NCBI RefSeq assembly: GCF_900537175.1 | Contig: NZ_LS999833.1 | Coordinates: 1,674,001-1,738,000 of the forward strand | Length of the DNA: 64,000 nucleotides | Direction: 5' to 3' | Source of the DNA: Lentilitoribacter sp. Alg239-R112 | GTDB taxonomy: Bacteria > Pseudomonadota > Alphaproteobacteria > Rhizobiales > Rhizobiaceae | Shown: one piece after another, positions 58,862 through 64,000 of the stretch | Layout: the number at the start of each line of letters is the position of its first letter | How positions within the stretch are numbered: the first letter of the stretch is position 1 | The notes under the pieces: model-generated | What the model was told of the DNA's origin: nothing | Seen by the model: only the letters and a program-made list of their open reading frames with translations | The model's database searches: none | Translations under genes and position numbers: made by a program

Positions 58862-59299
58862 ATGTCTGATATGCCCGATCAGGACCTTAAAATAGATTAT
58901 GAAGTAATTGAAGGTTTGTTTTTTGCCTATCAAAGTTTTGTCTCTGATCCTGATATACTTCTAAAACAATTCAAATTTGGCCGTGCCCATCATAGGGTCA
59001 TCCATTTTGTACATCGCAAACCCGGACTAACCGTTGCCGAACTGCTTGAAATTCTGCAAATAACCAAGCAAAGCCTCGCTAAAGTTTTAAAGCAGTTGAT
59101 CGAAACGGGTTATATCAGCCAAGAAACCAATTCTGATGATCGCAGGCAACGGCACCTATATGTAACACAAAATGGACAAAAACTTGCTCTAACCCTCTCG
59201 CAGCAACAATCAAAACGAATCTCACTTGCTTTGAAAGATATGAAACCAGAAGATAGACAGGCAGTCCTGAAATTTCTGAACGGCATGATCGATAAGTAA
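58862..59299 (+). CDS. MarR-family regulator, PetP-like
   Basis: The 145-residue winged-helix protein shows the MarR layout: LTVAELLEILQITKQSLAKVLKQL (recognition helix), ETGYISQETNSDDRRQRHLYVTQNG (wing, DxRxR motif), and C-terminal dimer helices. Start ATG 58862 has GGAG eight bases upstream. It is followed directly by an OmpR-type regulator. In Rhodobacter capsulatus the pair PetP (MarR) and PetR (OmpR) is linked in the same way near the cytochrome bc1 genes, which are not in this window. The PetP name is by analogy. Confidence 0.82.
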   Translation: MSDMPDQDLKIDYEVIEGLFFAYQSFVSDPDILLKQFKFGRAHHRVIHFVHRKPGLTVAELLEILQITKQSLAKVLKQLIETGYISQETNSDDRRQRHLYVTQNGQKLALTLSQQQSKRISLALKDMKPEDRQAVLKFLNGMIDK

Positions 59300-59323
59300 A
59301 TGGGAGTTACCGAGGTGGCGACA

Positions 59324-60022
59324 ATGGATGCAGAGCTCATAGAAGACAGCGCAAAACATATTCTGGTAGTGGATGATGATACAAGAATTCGCGACCTACT
59401 ACGCCGTTATCTCAGCACGAGTGGCTTTCGTGTAACAACGGCCTCAGATGCCGAACAAGCGCGTGGCAAGTTACGCGGAATGGATTTTGATCTTCTTGTC
59501 GTGGACATCATGATGCCCGGAGAAAGTGGATTATCTCTTACTAAATCTCTCAACCATATCAAAGATGTACCCATCTTAATGCTCACAGCACTTTCAGAAG
59601 TTGAATCAAGAATTGAAGGACTTGAGGCAGGCGCAGACGATTATTTGGGCAAGCCATTTGATCCAAAAGAGCTCGTCTTACGCATCAACTCGATACTGAA
59701 AAGACAGACATCTACAAATGAACCGGCAATTCAACAAATCATGTTTGGTCCATATACATTTGTTATTGAAACACGTGAGTTGAAAAAGGAAGGTGATCCA
59801 ATACACCTTACAGATCGCGAAAAAGAATTGATGACAATATTCTCCAAAAAACCAGGAGAAACCGTTGAGAGAACAGATCTTTCCGGCGATGGGGAGACAA
59901 TTGGCGATAGGACAATTGATGTTCAAATCAATCGTCTTAGACGGCGAATTGAAACCAATCCTGCAGAACCGGTCTGGTTACAAACAGTGCGCGGCGTGGG
60001 TTATCGATTGTGCGTTGAATAG
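59324..60022 (+). CDS. OmpR-family response regulator, PetR-like
   Basis: The 232-residue protein has a receiver domain (ILVVDDDTRIRDLLRRYLS, phospho-acceptor Asp in DLLVVDIMMPGESGLSL, PILMLTALSE, Lys in GKPFDPKEL). A winged-helix Trans_reg_C domain follows (LTDREKELMTIFSKKPGE, DVQINRLRRRIETNPAEPVW, VRGVGYRL). The ATG at 59324 has GAGGTGG six bases upstream and is preferred to the in-frame ATG at 59300 that abuts the MarR stop. The histidine kinase downstream is its likely partner. Confidence 0.9.
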   Translation: MDAELIEDSAKHILVVDDDTRIRDLLRRYLSTSGFRVTTASDAEQARGKLRGMDFDLLVVDIMMPGESGLSLTKSLNHIKDVPILMLTALSEVESRIEGLEAGADDYLGKPFDPKELVLRINSILKRQTSTNEPAIQQIMFGPYTFVIETRELKKEGDPIHLTDREKELMTIFSKKPGETVERTDLSGDGETIGDRTIDVQINRLRRRIETNPAEPVWLQTVRGVGYRLCVE

Positions 60023-60091
60023 AATAGCCTGTTTTCCTCACGCCAAAGTCAGGTTATAGCTATCTTGGTCTATAATTTTGGCGAGAGATAA

Positions 60092-61474
60092 ATGGCAAGT
60101 GTTGAGTCCATAAGGCGTGAATATGAAAGATATCCCCCAACAGGTATCCGAAAATATACCCGCTGGTTCCGTAAACGCGTACCAACAGGCCTTTACGCCA
60201 GATCACTGCTCATCATCATTGTTCCTATGGTTCTGCTTCAATCGGTGATAGCTTTTGTTTTTATGGAACGCCACTGGCAAACCGTAACCCAACGTCTCTC
60301 GACTGCTGTTACACGTGATATTGCTGGCATTGTAGATATTCTGGAAACCTACCCACAAGATGAAGGTTATGAGAGCATCATTCGGATCGCGCGTGATCGC
60401 CTGGATCTAAATATATCCATTGAAACAGGAGGCACCCTTCCTCCGCCACGTCCCAAACCTTTTTTCTCCATTCTCGACGAGATTTTAAGTGAAGAAATAA
60501 CCAAGCAAGTCCAGCTTCCCTTTTGGATAGATACGGTTGGAAATTCAAATCTGGTGGAGATCAGAGTTCAACTCGACGGGAAAGTGCTTCAAATTTTTGC
60601 ACGGCGCAGTCAGGCCTATGCGTCAAATACGCATATCTTCCTATTATGGATGGTCGGTACATCGCTGGTGATGTTATTGATATCCATTCTATTCCTGCGG
60701 GGGCAAATACGCCCCATCTTAAGGCTTGCCGATGCAGCGGAAAGATTTGGTAAAGGCCAACCAACGCCCGAAGGTTTTAAACCACGAGGTGCGGATGAGG
60801 TTCGGCGCGCGGGCCTTGCATTCATTCGTATGCGCGAGCGTATCGAACGCCAGATCGAACAAAGAACAGCAATGCTTTCGGGTGTCAGCCATGACTTGCG
60901 AACTATTCTAACAAGATTTCGCCTCCAACTCGCACTATTGGGTGATGATCCCGAGGTTAAGAACCTAGATCAAGACGTCAATGATATGCAGTCTATGCTT
61001 GAGGGTTATCTTGCTTTTGCCAAAGGCGAGGCTGAAGAGGATGTTGGCGAAATTGATCTAAATGAATTACTCGAAAAACTAAAACACGATGGCCAACTAT
61101 TAAGCAGAGATGTGAAAATTAAACTCTCTGGAGTTAAGAAGGCGGAAATGCGACCCAACGCATTTGGTCGTGTAATCAACAACCTCTTCTCAAATGCCTG
61201 TCGTTACGGAAAACATATCGAAGTTTCAATTCACTGTGATGACAATTGGCTAGTCGCCACGTTTGATGATGATGGTCCTGGTATTCCGGAGGAAGCGCGT
61301 GAAGATGTGTTCCGCCCCTTTTTCAGATTGGATGAGGCACGAAACCAGGATGAACAAGGCACTGGTCTTGGTCTATCGATTGCGCGAGACATTGCACGGG
61401 GACATGGCGGTGATATATTATTAGCAAACAGCCAATTAGGCGGCTTAAAAGCAACACTACGACTGCCTGTCTAG
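60092..61474 (+). CDS. EnvZ-like sensor histidine kinase
   Basis: The 460-residue inner-membrane kinase has a first membrane helix (about 35-58), a periplasmic domain of roughly 120 residues, and a second helix (about 182-203). A HAMP domain follows (RPILRLADAAERFGKG), then HisKA with His267 in SGVSHDLRTILTR, and HATPase_c with the N box NNLFSNACRYGK and G boxes DDDGPGIPEE and GTGLGLSIARDI. It follows the PetR-like regulator by 69 bases and presumably phosphorylates it. The signal sensed is unknown. Confidence 0.92.
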   Translation: MASVESIRREYERYPPTGIRKYTRWFRKRVPTGLYARSLLIIIVPMVLLQSVIAFVFMERHWQTVTQRLSTAVTRDIAGIVDILETYPQDEGYESIIRIARDRLDLNISIETGGTLPPPRPKPFFSILDEILSEEITKQVQLPFWIDTVGNSNLVEIRVQLDGKVLQIFARRSQAYASNTHIFLLWMVGTSLVMLLISILFLRGQIRPILRLADAAERFGKGQPTPEGFKPRGADEVRRAGLAFIRMRERIERQIEQRTAMLSGVSHDLRTILTRFRLQLALLGDDPEVKNLDQDVNDMQSMLEGYLAFAKGEAEEDVGEIDLNELLEKLKHDGQLLSRDVKIKLSGVKKAEMRPNAFGRVINNLFSNACRYGKHIEVSIHCDDNWLVATFDDDGPGIPEEAREDVFRPFFRLDEARNQDEQGTGLGLSIARDIARGHGGDILLANSQLGGLKATLRLPV

Positions 61475-61478
61475 CTGA

Positions 61479-61820
61479 CTATAATAACCGCTCGCCATTT
61501 GGAACAGGTTTATCCGTATTGGCTAGCACAATGGCACCGCTATCATCTGCAAAACCAAGTGTCAGTACTTCTGACATGAAGGGCCCAATCTGACGTGGCG
61601 GAAAGTTCACCACACCCAACACCTGCCGACCAACAAGTTGCTCTGGACTATAATGAACGGTGATTTGTGCAGATGTTTTCTTTATGCCGATTTCATCGCC
61701 AAAATCGATTTTCATCTTGATGGCAGGTTTGCGTGCTTCAGGAAACGGCGTGGCTTCAATCACCGTCCCGATACGAATATCTACTTTTTCAAAATCAGAC
61801 CATGAAATTTCGTTACTCAT
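61479..61820 (-). CDS. tRNA-binding domain protein, CsaA-like
   Basis: The 113-residue product is a single OB-fold tRNA_bind domain ([51 protein letters not shown] broken by turns, [17 protein letters not shown]). This is the CsaA/YgjH family. CsaA is reported as a secretion-linked chaperone in Bacillus; the role in alphaproteobacteria is unclear. It overlaps proC by four bases, so the two are co-translated. Confidence 0.88.
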   Translation of the reverse strand: MSNEISWSDFEKVDIRIGTVIEATPFPEARKPAIKMKIDFGDEIGIKKTSAQITVHYSPEQLVGRQVLGVVNFPPRQIGPFMSEVLTLGFADDSGAIVLANTDKPVPNGERLL

Positions 61821-62632
61821 TGTTTAGCAAGTTCCTCAGATCTTAATTTCGCAGCTGCAATCGCAGCATCAAACAACTTCTGCATACCTTCATTTGCCAT
61901 CAATACAGATAATGCAGCTGCCGTTGTTCCGCCAGGTGAGGTCACATTTTCGCGCAAAACATTTGCGGCATCTTCTGATTGACGCATCAACTCACCAGCG
62001 CCAGACACGGTCTCACGCGCCAATTGCATTGCAATTTCATGATCCAAGCCAGCCTTACAACCAGCTTCTGCCATACATTCTGCGAGCAAAAAGACGTATG
62101 CAGGACCGCTACCTGATACCGCTGTCACCGCATCAATTTGCTCTTCATTGTCTAGCCAGACAACCGGGCCACAAACTTCAAGTAACTTTGTAATTTCTTC
62201 ACGTGAATTCGTAGAAACACCATCTTCCGCTGCAATTCCTGTGATGCCGCGCCCAACCATTGCCGGTGTATTTGGCATTGCCCTGACGATTTTTCCGGAT
62301 GGCAGAAATAATTTCATTTTGGAAATAGTCGTACCTGCGGCAATACTTACGATCAACGTATCATCATCCACACCGGAAACAAAGTTTGGAAGAACATTCT
62401 CCATCATCTGGGGTTTTATAGCGACCATCAAAATAGAAGCGATCATATCGTCAGGCATTGCAGCGCCGTGCCGGATAGAATGCTTATCGAGATATTGCTG
62501 AAGCTCTGACGACAATCCTGGGTCTGACACATAGATAGTGGCAGGATCTATATCGCTCTTAACCCATCCTCGCAAAATAGCGCCACCCATATTACCTGCG
62601 CCAACAAGAACAAGTGGTCTATCTGGCGACAT
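61817..62632 (-). CDS. proC: Pyrroline-5-carboxylate reductase ProC
   Basis: ProC reduces pyrroline-5-carboxylate to proline with NAD(P)H. The 271-residue protein shows the Rossmann motif [45 protein letters not shown], and the C-terminal [20 protein letters not shown] with [12 protein letters not shown]. It shares one base with the upstream YbjN gene (TAATG) and four with the csaA-like gene, forming a three-gene operon. Confidence 0.95.
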   Translation of the reverse strand: MSPDRPLVLVGAGNMGGAILRGWVKSDIDPATIYVSDPGLSSELQQYLDKHSIRHGAAMPDDMIASILMVAIKPQMMENVLPNFVSGVDDDTLIVSIAAGTTISKMKLFLPSGKIVRAMPNTPAMVGRGITGIAAEDGVSTNSREEITKLLEVCGPVVWLDNEEQIDAVTAVSGSGPAYVFLLAECMAEAGCKAGLDHEIAMQLARETVSGAGELMRQSEDAANVLRENVTSPGGTTAAALSVLMANEGMQKLFDAAIAAAKLRSEELAKQ

Positions 62633-63132
62633 TAGGCTTGCCCTTGCGTCTCAAACATCACGAGATCCAAAGCTTGTCTCGGCGCCATCCCAGACCACAC
62701 AACGAACTGAAATGCTTGAAAATAAGATTCACACGCTTCCACAGCACCCGAAAGCAAAACTTCAACTTGCTGGTTCGTAGGTTCGGCACCACCCGAAAGT
62801 AGAAGCGACTGACGAAAAATTACAACGCCATCTTTTGCCCAAATATCAAAGTGGCCCATTAGAATTTGCCCATTGATTAGAGATAGCAACTTTAGCAACT
62901 CATCTGAACGATGTTCGGGGACATTAAAGTCAAATGCGCAAGCCAAATGAACAGCTTCCAGGTCTTCCATCCAAGAGAATGAAACCTGATAATTCGCCCA
63001 GTCACCTTCGACAATCATGGCTATTTCATCATCGCCTGAACGTTCAAACGACCAATCATTATTGGCAGCTACAAATTCGATCATGTCGACCGGATTTGAA
63101 TGACGTTCGATATCTATTTCGACCAGCTCCAT
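62632..63132 (-). CDS. YbjN domain protein
   Basis: The 166-residue protein has the YbjN fold (type III-chaperone-like): NDWSFERSGDDEIAMIVEGDWANYQVSFSW split over two strands, AVHLACAFDFNVPEHRSDELLKLL, and INGQILMGHFDIWAKDGVVIFRQSLLL. In Hyphomicrobiales this gene regularly precedes proC, as here. No enzymatic function is known. It is probably a cytoplasmic binding protein. Confidence 0.82.
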   Translation of the reverse strand: MELVEIDIERHSNPVDMIEFVAANNDWSFERSGDDEIAMIVEGDWANYQVSFSWMEDLEAVHLACAFDFNVPEHRSDELLKLLSLINGQILMGHFDIWAKDGVVIFRQSLLLSGGAEPTNQQVEVLLSGAVEACESYFQAFQFVVWSGMAPRQALDLVMFETQGQA

Positions 63133-63469
63133 GCCAATACCCCGTACTTTCTAAAGCCCTTCAAAACCTGCAAGGACTATAAATTCAACTAATTCTCATC
63201 ATGTTCATTTGAATTCTGAACCAGTAAACATTTGTGAAGCTTACCGAACAGCATTCCGAATCATCCATATGAATCAGTGTATAAGAGCGGATTCACGATG
63301 CCATCCCCTTACATTGATTTTTCTGGTGATAGAATTTTTGAGGGTTGTGAATTAGATTCCACAAGGGCTGATAACCGACTCTGGAATAAGGGTTTTTTGC
63401 CGGTATGATTCCACTCACAGTCTGTGGAAAAAAATTATGTATAAATTAGAAATGATATCTGCTTGACGA
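63133..63469. other. 337-base gap between ybjN-like gene and ubiK
   Basis: No gene is firmly supported. A 36-codon frame (63298-63408, +; MPSPYIDFSGDRIFEGCEL...) begins six bases after GAGCGG and may be a small protein or chance. The promoter of the ybjN-proC-csaA operon is expected near 63140-63220. Confidence 0.4.
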
Positions 63470-63766
63470 TTAGTCAGCAGTTTTAGATGCCTTAGCAGAA
63501 GATCGTGTTGTTGTTTTTTTGGCCAGTTGCTTTTCCAAAATCTCAATACGCGAGTTCAAAGCATCATTTTCATCTCGAGCTTTAATTGCCATTTCGCGAA
63601 CAACTTCAAACTCTTCGCGTTTGACTAGATCAGCACTGTTAATAAAACGTTCGAACTGACTTTGAAAAGCAGTTTCCATTTCTCGCCGAACGCCTTGTGC
63701 GGCACCAGCAGCATCCGTCATAAGTTTAGCAAACTCATCAAATACTCGATTAGGACCTTGTGTCAT
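63470..63766 (-). CDS. ubiK: UbiK-family ubiquinone biosynthesis accessory factor
   Basis: UbiK/YqiC proteins are small coiled-coil proteins that assist the Ubi complex that builds ubiquinone. The 98-residue product has the BMFP fold: an amphipathic N-terminal helix (NRVFDEFAKLMTDAAGAA), then VRREMETAFQSQFERF, VKREEFEVVREMAIKARDE and a C-terminal heptad helix (RIEILEKQLAKK) with a Ser/Lys tail. The start is ATG 63766 with GAGGT seven bases upstream. Confidence 0.85.
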   Translation of the reverse strand: MTQGPNRVFDEFAKLMTDAAGAAQGVRREMETAFQSQFERFINSADLVKREEFEVVREMAIKARDENDALNSRIEILEKQLAKKTTTRSSAKASKTAD

Positions 63767-63819
63767 GTTCAATACCTCACAGATGATTGGATCTAACTTA
63801 CCATTAACTCATGTAAATT

Positions 63820-63844
63820 AAGTAGGCTTTAGCCTGCTTTTTTT
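63820..63844 (+). terminator. Orphan + strand intrinsic terminator near window end
   Basis: AAGTAGGC, loop TTTA, GCCTGCTT (one G-U pair), then a run of T: a good terminator shape on the + strand, with no + strand gene upstream of it. It may end an antisense or short RNA. On the minus strand it would lie in the tail of a short Cys-containing frame ending at 63818. Confidence 0.5.
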
Positions 63845-64000
63845 CAAGTCCCACCCAATGGACAAATAGGCGCAAGCAATACAGTCTTCACCTTCACCGC
63901 GCCACAATGTATAGACATTATCCAAGCACGCAGATAATGCGGCATTTTATTACAACAACCATCCCAAGGTAACTTAATTTGGACCAGTACTTGCAGCTAT

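Overview
The window is a stretch of alphaproteobacterial chromosome, most likely from a marine-type member of the Hyphomicrobiales (Rhizobiales) with fairly low GC (low-to-mid 40s percent by eye, not counted). The evidence for this placement is a complete rhizobial-order dcw cluster, the trxB / LsrB-VtlR / AbcR small RNA block, a BA14K-family protein, a PetP/PetR-like MarR plus OmpR pair, an ArsR-methyltransferase fusion next to metF, and an LpcC-like glycosyltransferase after greA. No insertion sequence, prophage, integrase, CRISPR array, tRNA or rRNA was recognised. Almost every gene belongs to a chromosomal core.

Region 1-18.4 kb (all minus strand) is the division and cell-wall operon in the order mraZ-rsmH-ftsL-ftsI-murE-murF-mraY-murD-ftsW-murG-murC-murB-ddl-ftsQ-ftsA-ftsZ. 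The ftsZ gene is cut by the window edge. Most junctions overlap by 1-4 bases. Upstream of mraZ are four TGGGN boxes at an exact 10-bp period, the expected MraZ autoregulatory operator. The RNase P RNA follows on the same strand. After it come a small Slt lipoprotein, an AmpD-like amidase and a DjlA-like J protein, then a GGDEF protein with a degenerate EAL domain, and an MltB-type transglycosylase (+). Peptidoglycan turnover genes therefore sit directly beside the synthesis operon.

Region 24-41.7 kb holds an amidase-signature enzyme, metF with its ArsR-methyltransferase regulator (a perfect 20-bp palindrome lies just before its start), ettA, an alpha/beta hydrolase, and a TerC membrane protein. 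A three-gene operon (ABM-like protein, YafY/WYL regulator, DUF1905) follows, preceded by a clean inverted repeat. Next come rpoD, dnaG, a LuxR-type solo regulator, carA, a MATE exporter and a neutral zinc metallopeptidase.

Region 41.7-54.6 kb contains a DUF2306 membrane protein divergent from a membrane-anchored LytTR regulator, an Ala/Glu/Lys coiled-coil lipoprotein, carB, greA, two LPS-type glycosyltransferases, an unrecognised protein, trxB, a LysR regulator (LsrB/VtlR type), a small RNA with the AbcR layout, and an aspartate aminotransferase.

Region 54.6-64 kb has a small membrane ORF, an EamA transporter, a BA14K protein, an MBL-fold hydrolase, a Gly-rich membrane protein, ilvE, a MarR/OmpR/histidine-kinase trio, a CsaA-like protein, proC, YbjN and UbiK.

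I found no wholly new multi-gene system. The best leads are regulatory: the AbcR-like RNA next to its probable activator, the ArsR-methyltransferase palindrome, the MraZ operator, the WYL-operon operator, and the inactive-looking EAL domain.
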